Assembly: GCA_032229975.1 (NCBI GenBank)
Contig: JAVXVG010000029.1
Location: forward strand, 44,096-108,095
Length of the DNA stretch: 64,000 bases
DNA from: JAIVGV01 sp032229975
GTDB taxonomy: Bacteria > Acidobacteriota > Blastocatellia > Pyrinomonadales > Pyrinomonadaceae
Direction of reading: 5' to 3'
Of the stretch, positions 42,681 to 51,581 are shown one piece after another. Below the pieces are notes generated by a model, which saw nothing but the letters and a program-made list of their open reading frames with translations, was not told the origin of the DNA and ran no database searches. Position 1 is the first letter of the stretch. Each line of letters starts with the position of its first letter. Both the position numbers and the translations under genes were made by a program.

Positions 42681-43256
42681 ATGAACGAGGCGACGATGAC
42701 TGAGCCACGCAAGCCGACGAAAGATGAGTTGCTCGCCTCGGCAGGCAAGACCGTGCCGGACGTGATCGCGCGCGATCTGAAAGTTCTCTTCTGCGGCATC
42801 AACCCCGGTCTCTACTCAGCCGCGACCGGCTATCACTTCGCGCGGCCGGGCAATCGCTTCTGGCGCGCGCTCCACGCAGGGGGCTTCACTGAAAAACTTC
42901 TCGCGCCGCACGAGGAGCGCGAGTTGTTGAAGAGCGGCTATGGAATCACGAACGTCGTCGCGCGTGCGACCGCGACCGCCGCAGAGTTGTCGGCTGATGA
43001 GTTCGTCGTGGGCGGGCGCATTCTCGCGAAGAAGGTCAAACGATACAGACCGCGCTACCTCGCCATCTTGGGGATCGGCGCATACCGCGCGGCGTTCAAC
43101 CGGCCCGACGCCGGGCCGGGCCTGCAAGTCGAGCGGATCGGCGGCTGCTTGGTCTGGGTGCTCCCGAATCCGAGTGGCTTAAACGCACACTATCAGCCAG
43201 CAGACCTCGCGCGCCTCTTTCAAGAGCTGCGCGGCGCGGCGCAGGGCGACGACTGA
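42681..43256 (+). CDS. mug: G/U mismatch-specific DNA glycosylase (Mug/TDG family)
   Basis: 191 residues. Motif 1 VLFCGINPGLYSA and motif 2 WVLPNPSGLNAHY define the Mug/TDG branch of the uracil-DNA glycosylase superfamily; the Asn of GINPG positions the catalytic water. GNRFWRALHAGGFT and GYGITNVVARAT are also typical. It removes uracil and thymine mispaired with guanine. Starts at 42681 and 42696 are both possible; GAGG lies nearer the second. Symbol given by family, not proven orthology. Confidence 0.88.
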   Translation: MNEATMTEPRKPTKDELLASAGKTVPDVIARDLKVLFCGINPGLYSAATGYHFARPGNRFWRALHAGGFTEKLLAPHEERELLKSGYGITNVVARATATAAELSADEFVVGGRILAKKVKRYRPRYLAILGIGAYRAAFNRPDAGPGLQVERIGGCLVWVLPNPSGLNAHYQPADLARLFQELRGAAQGDD

Positions 43257-43294
43257 AGAATCTGGAGACGCAGAATTGATAAGGAGACGAACGA

Positions 43295-43474
43295 ATGAAA
43301 CGAACGAATCGTTTGAAGTTGATCGCTGTCCTCACGTTCATGCTCGCACTGTCTCAACCCGCGTGCATCGTCGCAGGTTATCGTAGCGGCGGCGGTTGGT
43401 TCTTCTTCCCCGGCGGGTTCGGCCTCCTGCTGGTGATCGTCATTCTGTTTTTACTGTTACGTCGCCGACGTTGA
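43295..43474 (+). CDS. Small secreted or membrane protein
   Basis: 59 residues, with AAGGAG 8 bases before the ATG. It begins MKRTNRLKLIAVLTFMLALS, a signal-peptide-like stretch, then a Gly/aromatic part (RSGGGWFFFPGGFG), then a membrane helix (LLLVIVILFLLL) and a basic end RRRR. No family was recognised. The good ribosome-binding site supports it as a real gene. Confidence 0.6.
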   Translation: MKRTNRLKLIAVLTFMLALSQPACIVAGYRSGGGWFFFPGGFGLLLVIVILFLLLRRRR

Positions 43475-43621
43475 GGCGCGCGTGTCGCTTCGCCGTCTTC
43501 ACATATTGAGAAGAGATTCGGCACACAGATCATCTGTCGAAGACGGACAATGCACGTCGCGCTTGATCGCGACTTCCCGTCGATGCGTGCGGCGGCAATT
43601 TGTGAACGAGGGGTGATCTGG

Positions 43622-44686
43622 ATGAGCGAGTTGTTTTCAAAGTTGGCGTTGCGAAGCATTGAGTTTAGGAATCGCGTGTTCGTCTCGCCGATGTGCCAGT
43701 ATTCGAGCCGCGACGGGATGCCGAACGAGTGGCACATGGTGCACTTGGGAAGTCGCGCGGTGGGCGGCGCGTCGCTCGTGATGGTCGAGGCGACGGCCAT
43801 CTCGCCCGAAGGTCGCATCTCGCCGGGCGATAGCGGCATCTGGTCTGACGCGCACGCCGAAGCCTTCAAGCCGATCACCGCGTTCATCAAATCGCAGGGG
43901 GCCGTGCCGGGCATTCAACTCGCGCACGCGGGGCGCAAGGCTTCGACCGACGTGCCGTGGCGCGGCGGCAAGCCGCTCGTCGAAGGTGAAGGCGCGTGGG
44001 CCACTCTGGCTCCGAGCCCTCTGCCGTTCGGTCGCGGCTATCCCGTGCCGCGCGAGATGAGTCGTGCGGAGATCGCGAGCGTGACGGAGGAGTTCGTGCG
44101 CGCGACCGAGCGCAGTCTCGTCGCTGGCTTCGAGGTCATCGAGCTGCACATGGCGCATGGCTACCTGTTGCACGAGTTTCTCTCGCCGCTCTCGAACGCG
44201 CGCACAGATGAGTACGGCGGCGACTTCGAGGGCCGCGTGCGCTTTCCGCTTGAAGTTGCGATGGCCGTGCGGCGCGCGTGGCCTGATGAGTTGCCGCTCT
44301 TCGTGCGTATCTCGGCGAGCGATTGGACGGAAGATGGTTGGGACTTGCCGCAGTCGATTGAACTCTCGCGGTTGTTGAAACGTGAGGGCGTCGATCTCGT
44401 TGACTGTTCGAGCGGCGGCGTCGTGCCCGGAGTGAAGATTCCGGTCGAGGCAAACTATCAAGTGCCTTTTGCTGCGGCGATCCGCAAAGAGACAGGGATC
44501 GCAACCGGCGCAGTCGGTCTCATCACGGAGGCGGAACAGGCGGAGAGCATCATCGCGTCGGGCGAGGCCGATGCGATCTTCCTCGCGCGCGCGATGCTGC
44601 GCGATCCTTACTGGGCTCTGCACGCGGCGAAGGCCCTCGGCGCAGACGTGCGGTGGGCTGTGCAATACGAGCGCGCGAAGGATTAA
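43622..44686 (+). CDS. NADH:flavin oxidoreductase, old yellow enzyme of YqjM type
   Basis: 354 residues from the ATG at 43622, with GAGGGG upstream; earlier in-frame starts are not family-like. TIM-barrel FMN enzyme with VSPMCQYSSRDG (Cys25, typical of the thermophilic-like YqjM group), IQLAHAGRKAS, FEVIELHMAHGYLLHEFLSP, NARTDEYGGDFEGRVRF and the FMN phosphate site AVGLITEAEQAE with ADAIFLARAMLRDPYW. It reduces activated alkenes such as enones or nitro compounds with NAD(P)H. Cytoplasmic. Confidence 0.94.
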   Translation: MSELFSKLALRSIEFRNRVFVSPMCQYSSRDGMPNEWHMVHLGSRAVGGASLVMVEATAISPEGRISPGDSGIWSDAHAEAFKPITAFIKSQGAVPGIQLAHAGRKASTDVPWRGGKPLVEGEGAWATLAPSPLPFGRGYPVPREMSRAEIASVTEEFVRATERSLVAGFEVIELHMAHGYLLHEFLSPLSNARTDEYGGDFEGRVRFPLEVAMAVRRAWPDELPLFVRISASDWTEDGWDLPQSIELSRLLKREGVDLVDCSSGGVVPGVKIPVEANYQVPFAAAIRKETGIATGAVGLITEAEQAESIIASGEADAIFLARAMLRDPYWALHAAKALGADVRWAVQYERAKD

Positions 44687-44687
44687 T

Positions 44688-44918
44688 TTAAGCGACGCGC
44701 GGTGTGCCCGCATCGAGACGTGCGAACAGGGTGGTGAGCGCGCGACGATAATCGCCGACGCCCTCGCGGTGCTCGCGCACCCAACCGGAGACGACCGCGC
44801 GCATGTCGCGCTCCGTCGGCCCGGTGTTATCCGCTCGTATTGCGACCGGCGCGGCGTTGTCTCTATTGCTCTCGCGCTGCTCTCTCTTGATGACCCGAAC
44901 TTGTCGATTCGTCTGCAT
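44688..44918 (-). CDS. Small hypothetical protein
   Basis: 76 residues from the ATG at 44918, with a clear AAGGAG 6 bases upstream. It is highly charged (MQTNRQVRVIKREQRESNRD) with a compact C-terminal part (MRAVVSGWVREHREGVGDYR). No membrane segment and no recognised family. It abuts the flavin oxidoreductase gene, convergent with it. Confidence 0.5.
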   Translation of the reverse strand: MQTNRQVRVIKREQRESNRDNAAPVAIRADNTGPTERDMRAVVSGWVREHREGVGDYRRALTTLFARLDAGTPRVA

Positions 44919-44971
44919 GACTTTCTCCTTCACACGCTAACGCGCAAACTCACGACAAAAGGGATCACGAG

Positions 44972-45006
44972 ACCGATGAAGTAAGAACGGATTGTCTTTC
45001 ACTTCA
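44972..45006. repeat. Intergenic inverted repeat, short member of the GATGAAGTGA family
   Basis: GATGAAGT(AA)G (44973-44981) faces CTTTCACTTCATC (44994-45006). Degenerate copies of GATCGCTCC and CCATCGTTTCC follow. It resembles the longer elements at 32241 and 60449. Confidence 0.45.
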
Positions 45007-45121
45007 TCAGTCATCGCTCCTACTCCATCGTTTCCTGATCCTTTTTCGCGTTCGTTCGCGCGTTGGTTGTCAGAGGACGGTGAGACTCCGATGAGAGATG
45101 AAACGATGAGAGGGATGGACA

Positions 45122-45340
45122 ATGTTGCTACTGATTGCGGGCATCATCATTATCGCGCTGGCGGGAAGCTTTCTGTTGGCGCTCGTGTCAGACGCATTCG
45201 CCGACGCGTTGTCGAGCAGCGTCGAGGCGGCGTTCGACTTCGTCGAGTACAGGGCGGCCCTCAGGCGTGCGGGCCGGAGAGTTAACGAGCCACACGTCGA
45301 TAAGATCGCTTACGCGTCGTCGCAGACGCGCATGGCTTAA
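45122..45340 (+). CDS. Small single-helix membrane protein
   Basis: 72 residues. An N-terminal transmembrane helix (LLLIAGIIIIALAGSFLLAL) is followed by a short amphipathic part (VSDAFADALSSSVEAAFDFV) and a basic tail. GAGAGGGATGG lies just before the ATG. No family was recognised. It is convergent with the kinase gene. Confidence 0.5.
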   Translation: MLLLIAGIIIIALAGSFLLALVSDAFADALSSSVEAAFDFVEYRAALRRAGRRVNEPHVDKIAYASSQTRMA

Positions 45341-45373
45341 CCGGCGCGGCTCAAGTTGTCGGGCGTTGAACTT

Positions 45374-48300
45374 TCAGGCGGCGGGACTGTTGAGTCGGCG
45401 CAGCATCTCTTTGAAGCGCGGGTCGTCGCGCAGCGCGTCGAGATGTGGATCGACGGCGACGAAGGTGAAGCCGACGGCGTGCTCACCCTCCGCGCGCGCG
45501 AGCCATTTGAAAGCGTCATCTCGCTCGCCCAAGAGCGAGTGGATGACGGCGATCTCATAGGACGTGACCCACTCGTCGTCGCGTCGCGCGAGCAGTTCCG
45601 TTAAAATCTCGTGGGCCTCTTCGCGACGACCGCAGGCGGCGAGGACGTGCGCGCGTTTGGCTCGCGTCGTCGGCGTGTCGCCCGCAAACGATTTCTCTTG
45701 CTCGAAGATGGCGAGCGCGTCCTCACGCATCCCTCTCTTCTCGTAAGCCCAACGCAAAACGACGTGCGCCGCGACCGATCCGGGATCGATCTCAAGCGCG
45801 CGCAGACAAGCCTCCGCCGCCTCGTCGAAGCGACGCGCGAGGAAGAGGACGTTGGCGATGCCGGTGGCCGCGACGGGCGAGCGCGGCGTGATCTCCTGCG
45901 CGCGCCTGACCTCCGCTAGGGCCTCCTCGTGCCGGCCCATCGCCGAGAGATTGAAGGCGTGCCAGCGACGCGAGACAGTGTTTACGGGATCGAGATCGAC
46001 GGCGCGTCGCAACTCGCTTTCGGCCCCTGACCAGTCATGCTCGTAGTGACACTTGACGAAGCCGAGCGAGGCGTGTGCGACTGCCAAGTGATCATCAGCC
46101 TCGACTGCGGCGAGCGCGGCTTTGCGTGCATTCGCCCACGCGTCTGCGGGCGGCGGCTCGACGTACCAATTCAACAAGGCGTAACAGTCGGCAAGCTCCG
46201 CGTGCGCGAGCGCGAACGCGGGATCGCGCTCGACAGCGCGCTCCAATCTTTCAATCGCCTGACGCAAGCCTTCGGCTGTGCGCTTGGTGGCGAAGTAGCG
46301 CGCGGCTTGATAGAGCTGTTGCGCTTCCTCGTCCTCAGAAGTGTGCGGCCTGTTCGTCGGCGCGCCGGTCTGCGGATCGATCTCACTCGTCTCGCGCAGC
46401 GCGAGCGAAGGATTGTTGGTGCGGCGCAGCAGGTTCTCGAAGCGTGGCTCACCGCGCAACGGATCGAGTTGCGGCTCGACGCCGATCCAGACGAGCCAGC
46501 CTTCGCCCGCCGCGTATGCCTCTTCGAGTAACGCGAGTGCGCGGTCGCGCTCGCCGAGATAGAGATGGACGATTGCCAGATGATAAGGCGAGACGTAGCG
46601 CGTCTGGGCCATCTCGCGCAACTGCGCGAGCGCGGCGCGCGCTTCCTGTTCGTGGCCGGCGGCGGCTTGGGCGGCGGCGAGCGCGGCGCGGAAGAACTGA
46701 CTGCCGCCCGCGATCTCTATCGCCTTCTGCGCCGACTTGATCGCCTCCTCATGTCGCCCCGTGTGGCGCAGCATCCACGAGTAAGTAACCAATCCATAGG
46801 CGAAGTTCGGCTCAATGTCGAGGAGTTGTTTGTATGCCGCAGCGGCTTCATCGAAGCGTCGCGCTTGATAGTAAGTCCAGCCGAGGGCCTGCACGATGCT
46901 GGGCGTGAGCGGATCGAGCGAGCGCGCACGCTCCATCTCCGTGATGGCTTCGTCGAAGCGGCCCTCCATCGTTAAGTGAAAGCCGTACCATTGGTGCGCG
47001 GTCGCATACTTCGGATTGAGTTCGAGTGCGCGTTGATGTTGTCGCTCCGCGCTGGCCCAGTCGAAGTCGTGCGTGACGGTGGCGAAGCCGAGCGCGGTGT
47101 AGGCTTCGGCGGAAGTCGGATCGAGTTCGACGGCTTTGCGCGCCGCCTCTCGCGCCGCCGCAGAGCATTCGGCGAAGGGCATCACGCCATAGACGCCGAG
47201 CCAGTTGTAATAGTCTGCGATGCCGCCGTAGGGCGCGGCATAGTTTGGATCGATAGCGATGGCCCGACTGTAGCTGACGAGCGCTTTGGCGAATCCTTCC
47301 TCGGTGAACGTGTTCCAGTAGAAGCGGCCACGCAGATATGCCTCGTATGCTTCGGGGCTCTCCGTGCCTCGCTTCTGCAATTCGCGTTGCTCTTCGCCCG
47401 TTAAGTGCGGGACGAGCGCGGAGGCGAGTTGTTCGGAGAGCGTGTCTTCGAGGTGGAGCACATCGCCCGACTTGCCGTCGAACTTGCGCGCCCAACGCGT
47501 CGCACCCTCGCGCACGTCGAGCAGTTGAGCAGAGACGCGGATCGAGGGGCCTGCGCGCCGGATCGTGCCCGTGACGATGTAATCGACGCCGAGCTGCCGA
47601 CCGGCATCGAGCGGATCGATGTCGCCATAGCGCAGCACGGAACTCGTCGGACGCACGACGAAGCGACGCACCGCACTCAGGCGCGCAACGAGCGCATCGG
47701 CTAATCCGACGCCGAGATACTCGTCGCCATTCTCCTCGACCTTCGCCGGATTGATCACTTTGAGCGGCAACACCGCGAGCGACTTCTCGCCGGTCTGCAT
47801 CTCGCCTGTCGAGCGTTCACCCGTTGAGCGTTCACCCGTCGCAGGGCCACTCGATGCGCGCTCGCCCGTGCTTCGCCTGTTCGCGATTCTTTCGACGGGT
47901 GGCAGCTCGCCGGTCTGTCGAGACGAGCGGCGCGGCGCGGGGTTGTTGGTGCGTCGTAGTATCTCTGCGTAGCGCGAATCGTCGCGCAGGTGATCGAAGA
48001 GCGGATCGACGCCGAGCCACATGATGCGCGCGTCGCGAATGGAGAGCGCGCGTTCGAGCTGCGCGAAGGTGGCTTCCGCGTCGCCGAGCGAGCAATAGAC
48101 GGCGGCGAGCAGGTGCGGCGAGACGTAACGTTCCGGCGACATCGCCTCGACCTCTGAGAGCACGGCGCGTCCTTCGCCGTCGCGACCGGCCCGCGCGTAA
48201 GCGACGGCAAGACGCGAGAGAGTGTAAGGCGTGCGACCGAGCACGCGCGCGGCGCGGCGTGCGTACTCGATAGCTTCCTCGTGCCTGCCGACCTGCGAGA

Positions 48301-50587
48301 GGGCGAGGCAGAGCAGGACGTAGGAGAGAGCGTGTTGCGGCTCATCGGATGCGATCAAACGCGCGGAGACGATCGACTCTTCGTAGCTGCGCGAGAGGTA
48401 GTAAATCCAGTTGATCGAATGGCGCAGGATTGGCGAGAGCGGATCGAGTTCGAGCGCGCGACGCGCGTGCGCGAATGCCTCTTCAGCGCGACCGGCGAGC
48501 GCGAGGAAGTAGCCGTACCAGAGCCGGCCCGTCGCATAGTTGGGATTGAGATCGAGCGAGCGGCGCAGGTGTCTTTCAGCCGTTAGCCAGTCGAAGTCGT
48601 GCATCAAGGTGGCGAAGCCGAGCGCGGCGTAACCATCGGCGAGGGCCGGATCGAGTTCGACGGCTTTGAGCGCGGCATCCTTCGCGCGCTCGGACGAATC
48701 GGCGAAGGGAATCACGCCGTAAGAGCCGAGCATGTTGTAGTAGTCGGCGATGCCTGCGTAGGCAAGCGCGTAGTCGGGCGCGAGGGCCACCGCGCGCTCG
48801 TAATAAGTGAGGGCCTTCGTGTAGCTGTCCTCGCCGAAAGTGTTCCAGTGATAGCGACCGCGCAGGTATGCCTCGTAAGCTAAGGGGCTCTCCGTGCCGC
48901 GACGCTGCAACTCTCTTCGCTCCTCGCTCGACAGGTGCGGCAAGACTGCCTCGGCGACCTGCGACGTGATCACGTCTTCGAGTCGCAGCACGTCCGTAAA
49001 TTTCTCGTCGAACTGTGCTGCCCAGACAGTGGTGCCCGCGCGCACGTCGAGCAGTTGGACGGTGACGCGGATCGAATCGGCGGAGCGTCGGATGTGTCCA
49101 TCGAGGATGAAGTCCGCGTCGAGTTCGCGACCAGCGTTGAACGGATCGGCGTCGCCCGCGCGGAAGCGGGCCGAGCTGCTCGTCGGTCGCACGACGAGGC
49201 GACGTGATTGGCTGAGGCGCGTGATGAGCGCATCGGCGAGACCGACGCCGAGGTAGTCGTCTTCACCGCCCGCCGCGCCTAATAATTTGAGCGGGAGCAC
49301 GGCGAGCGTCGTCTCTGATAGACGCGCTTCGACGGCATCTTCCGCCGCGCGCGCGACAAGCGTGGGCGCGGTGACGGGCCGCCCCGCGAGGTGACGCTGG
49401 ATGTCTTCGCGAAGTTGCGCGGCGGACTGGTAGCGACGCTGCTGATCTTTACTGAGGGCCTTCATCACGACGCGGTCGAGATCGCCCACGAGTTGTTGGC
49501 TCAGTGATTCGAGATTCGCACCACGACTCGCGAGCGACTGATCGAGCGCGCCGCCTCCGTCATCATTGCGCGCGCTTGCGCTCACGAGTCCATCCGTGCG
49601 ACCGACGACTTCACTCGGCAGCACGGGCACGTCCTCGCAGATGACGCGCGCGATCTCGTGCGGCGAGCGATGGATGAGCCGATAAGGACGATGGCCCGTG
49701 AGCAGTTCGTAGAGCAACACGCCGAGCGCGTACACGTCCGTGGCGGGTGTGACGTGATGGCCGCGCACCTGTTCGGGCGCGGCGTATTCGGGCGTCATCA
49801 GAAGCATCGCCGTGCCCGTCGGATCGAGCGTGATGTCGGCGGCGAGCTCAGGATTCAAAACTTTCGCGATGCCAAAGTCTAAAAGTTTCGGCGCGCCGCC
49901 CGGCGTGACCATGATGTTCGACGGCTTGATGTCGCGGTGGATGACCATGCTGCGATGCGCGTAGTCAACGGCGTCGCAGACCTGCGCGAAGAGGCGCAGT
50001 CGTTCCGTCACGTTCAAACGTCGCTCGTCGCAGTATTGATAGACGGGCTGGCCCTCGATGAACTCCATGACGAAGTAGGGCAAGCCTTCTTCGGTCGTGC
50101 CGCCATCGAGGAGCTTGGCGATGTGCTGGTGATCGAGCGTGGCGAGAATCTGTCGCTCGTTGCGGAAGCGGCGCAGGATGAAGTCTGTGTCCATCCCGCG
50201 CTTGATCAGTTTGATGGCGACGTTGCGGCGGAAGACGCTGTCGGCGCGCTCGGCGAGATAGACCGCGCCCATCCCGCCGCGCCCAAGCTCGCGCACGATC
50301 TTGTACGCGCCAAGCCGGCGACCGATGGCCGGATCGTCGAACGCGCCGGTCATCGGATTCGTTGCGTTCGCATCGGTCGCGACGCGCAAGCCGGAGACGG
50401 CGTCGACCGCAGGGCTCTCGATGAAGTCGCCCGACTCGTCGTGCTGCGCGACCAATGCCAAGACCTGTTCACGCAACTCATCATCGCCCGCGCACGAAGC
50501 AGAGATGTAGGGCCCGCGCTCGCCTTCGGGCAGATCGAGCGCCGCCTGAAACACCTCTTCGATCCGTTGCCAGCGTTCGGGGGACAT
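45374..50587 (-). CDS. Serine/threonine kinase with triplicated TPR effector modules
   Basis: 1737 residues from the ATG at 50587 (a TTG at 50605 is an alternative). The bacterial PknB-like kinase domain (about 95-370) has GRGGMGAVYLAE, Lys126 in VAIKLIKR, HRDIKPSNI (217-225) and DFG (237-239), so it should be active. Two repeats follow of an FlgO/TolB-like domain (LAVLPLK... YLGVGLADAL) plus about nine TPRs, joined by a Thr-Gly-Glu-Arg repeat linker. A third TPR block lacks the FlgO-like part. Each ends with the same motif (LRDDSRYAEILRRTNNP, LRGEPRFENLLRRTNNP, LRDDPRFKEMLRRLNSP). No transmembrane helix is evident. The ECF sigma factor gene lies just upstream. Confidence 0.9.
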   Translation of the reverse strand: MSPERWQRIEEVFQAALDLPEGERGPYISASCAGDDELREQVLALVAQHDESGDFIESPAVDAVSGLRVATDANATNPMTGAFDDPAIGRRLGAYKIVRELGRGGMGAVYLAERADSVFRRNVAIKLIKRGMDTDFILRRFRNERQILATLDHQHIAKLLDGGTTEEGLPYFVMEFIEGQPVYQYCDERRLNVTERLRLFAQVCDAVDYAHRSMVIHRDIKPSNIMVTPGGAPKLLDFGIAKVLNPELAADITLDPTGTAMLLMTPEYAAPEQVRGHHVTPATDVYALGVLLYELLTGHRPYRLIHRSPHEIARVICEDVPVLPSEVVGRTDGLVSASARNDDGGGALDQSLASRGANLESLSQQLVGDLDRVVMKALSKDQQRRYQSAAQLREDIQRHLAGRPVTAPTLVARAAEDAVEARLSETTLAVLPLKLLGAAGGEDDYLGVGLADALITRLSQSRRLVVRPTSSSARFRAGDADPFNAGRELDADFILDGHIRRSADSIRVTVQLLDVRAGTTVWAAQFDEKFTDVLRLEDVITSQVAEAVLPHLSSEERRELQRRGTESPLAYEAYLRGRYHWNTFGEDSYTKALTYYERAVALAPDYALAYAGIADYYNMLGSYGVIPFADSSERAKDAALKAVELDPALADGYAALGFATLMHDFDWLTAERHLRRSLDLNPNYATGRLWYGYFLALAGRAEEAFAHARRALELDPLSPILRHSINWIYYLSRSYEESIVSARLIASDEPQHALSYVLLCLALSQVGRHEEAIEYARRAARVLGRTPYTLSRLAVAYARAGRDGEGRAVLSEVEAMSPERYVSPHLLAAVYCSLGDAEATFAQLERALSIRDARIMWLGVDPLFDHLRDDSRYAEILRRTNNPAPRRSSRQTGELPPVERIANRRSTGERASSGPATGERSTGERSTGEMQTGEKSLAVLPLKVINPAKVEENGDEYLGVGLADALVARLSAVRRFVVRPTSSVLRYGDIDPLDAGRQLGVDYIVTGTIRRAGPSIRVSAQLLDVREGATRWARKFDGKSGDVLHLEDTLSEQLASALVPHLTGEEQRELQKRGTESPEAYEAYLRGRFYWNTFTEEGFAKALVSYSRAIAIDPNYAAPYGGIADYYNWLGVYGVMPFAECSAAAREAARKAVELDPTSAEAYTALGFATVTHDFDWASAERQHQRALELNPKYATAHQWYGFHLTMEGRFDEAITEMERARSLDPLTPSIVQALGWTYYQARRFDEAAAAYKQLLDIEPNFAYGLVTYSWMLRHTGRHEEAIKSAQKAIEIAGGSQFFRAALAAAQAAAGHEQEARAALAQLREMAQTRYVSPYHLAIVHLYLGERDRALALLEEAYAAGEGWLVWIGVEPQLDPLRGEPRFENLLRRTNNPSLALRETSEIDPQTGAPTNRPHTSEDEEAQQLYQAARYFATKRTAEGLRQAIERLERAVERDPAFALAHAELADCYALLNWYVEPPPADAWANARKAALAAVEADDHLAVAHASLGFVKCHYEHDWSGAESELRRAVDLDPVNTVSRRWHAFNLSAMGRHEEALAEVRRAQEITPRSPVAATGIANVLFLARRFDEAAEACLRALEIDPGSVAAHVVLRWAYEKRGMREDALAIFEQEKSFAGDTPTTRAKRAHVLAACGRREEAHEILTELLARRDDEWVTSYEIAVIHSLLGERDDAFKWLARAEGEHAVGFTFVAVDPHLDALRDDPRFKEMLRRLNSPAA

Positions 50588-50593
50588 AGAGTC

Positions 50594-50724
50594 GTGAATG
50601 GTCAATGGTAAATGATGTATGGTAAATCGTGATTCTTCAGCGCGTCTTCCAGTCTTGAGAGTGAATCGTAAGTTGCGTTGGGGAGAATGAACTACGATTC
50701 ACCATTGACCATTTACCATTTACG
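50594..50724. repeat. Long inverted repeat between ECF sigma factor and kinase genes
   Basis: GAATGGTCAATGGTAAATGA (50596-50615) faces a complementary CATTGACCATTTACCATTTA region at 50702-50722, with a second pairing of GTAAATCGT (50622-50630) to ACGATTCAC (50694-50702). The inner 60 bases hold GAGAGTGAATCGTAAG. The whole gap between the two minus-strand genes is thus foldable, and the kinase start codon lies at its edge. Confidence 0.7.
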
Positions 50725-51289
50725 TTTTCTGTACCTGTCCGAAGAGCCACGCCTTCGCGAGTCGCCAGTGGCGTTTGACGGTCGGCGCGCTCACGCCCAA
50801 CACCTCTGCCGTCTCTTCGACGGAGAGCCCGCCGAAAAATCTTAGTTCGACGACGCGACTCTTCTGCGGATCGATCTCGGCGAGACGTGAGAGGGCTTCG
50901 TCGAGGGCCACGAGCTCGGCGGCGCGCTCGCCCGACACGTCGATGTTCTCGTCGAGCGAGAGCTTCTGCGCGTCGCCGCCGCGCTTCTCGGCGTGCTGCG
51001 AGCGCGCGTGATCGACAAGTATGCGTCGCATCATCTGCGCGGCGACGCCGAAGAAGTGTGCGCGGTTCTGCCAGCGCACCTGCGTCTGATCGACCATGCG
51101 CAGGTAAGCCTCGTGAACGAGCGCGGTCGGCTGCAAGGTGTGATCGGATCGCTCGCGCCGCAGGTAGCTCGCGGCGAGGCGTCGCAGCTCCGCATAGACG
51201 AGCGGCAACAGCTCCTCCATCGCGGCTCCGTCGCCGTCCGTCAACTGCACGAGCAGTTTTGTGACTTCGTGTTGAGAGGAAGTGGTCAC
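50720..51289 (-). CDS. ECF-type RNA polymerase sigma factor, TIGR02999-like
   Basis: 189 residues from a GTG at 51289, with GGAAG upstream. Region 2 is LLPLVYAELRRLAASYLRRE and LVHEAYLRMVDQ; the linker ARSQHAEKRGGDAQKLSLDE is typical of the TIGR02999 group; region 4 is VELRFFGGLSVEETAEVLGV followed by SAPTVKRHWRLAKAWL. This group is common next to Ser/Thr kinases in Acidobacteriota and Planctomycetota and is thought to be controlled by kinase phosphorylation rather than a membrane anti-sigma factor. No anti-sigma gene is adjacent. Confidence 0.92.
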   Translation of the reverse strand: MTTSSQHEVTKLLVQLTDGDGAAMEELLPLVYAELRRLAASYLRRERSDHTLQPTALVHEAYLRMVDQTQVRWQNRAHFFGVAAQMMRRILVDHARSQHAEKRGGDAQKLSLDENIDVSGERAAELVALDEALSRLAEIDPQKSRVVELRFFGGLSVEETAEVLGVSAPTVKRHWRLAKAWLFGQVQKT

Positions 51290-51316
51290 GGGGGAAAACT
51301 TCCGACAATCATATTA

Positions 51317-51472
51317 ATGCGCGCCGACGAAATTATAAACGACGGCACAGACTACCGCAATCAAACCTTCGATGAAGAGATACAGAAGCTCGTCGCGCGG
51401 ATTGGTATGCCCGCACATTTTCAAATGGCTCTTGGCCGCGCGCGTGCGTTCGGCAACAATCTATGTCAGTGA
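51317..51472 (+). CDS. Doubtful small ORF
   Basis: 51 residues beginning MRADEIINDGTDYRNQTFDE. No ribosome-binding site. Its composition is AT-richer than its neighbours. It may be chance or a remnant of a longer gene. Confidence 0.2.
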   Translation: MRADEIINDGTDYRNQTFDEEIQKLVARIGMPAHFQMALGRARAFGNNLCQ

Positions 51473-51492
51473 GTGCTTGACTGTTCAGAGTT

Positions 51493-51530
51493 CAGCCTTA
51501 AGGCTGTGCTTTTGGGCACGCTAAAGCGTG
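51493..51530. repeat. Double-hairpin REP-like element
   Basis: CAGCCTTAAGGCTG (51493-51506), a perfect palindrome, is followed ten bases later by CACGCT-AA-AGCGTG (51517-51530). The pair lies in a short AT-rich gap upstream of the DinB/YfiT gene and has the look of a dispersed intergenic element. Only one copy was seen in the window. Confidence 0.6.
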
Positions 51531-51581
51531 ACTTTAAACTCCTATCGCGTGCAAAGCAGTGGTTAAATTTCGGAGGTGGAG

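Noticed and set aside
50993..51472. 159-codon plus-strand frame opposite the ECF sigma factor
   Set aside because: Most of it is antisense to the sigma factor; only its last 51 codons are outside, and those are listed as a doubtful small ORF.
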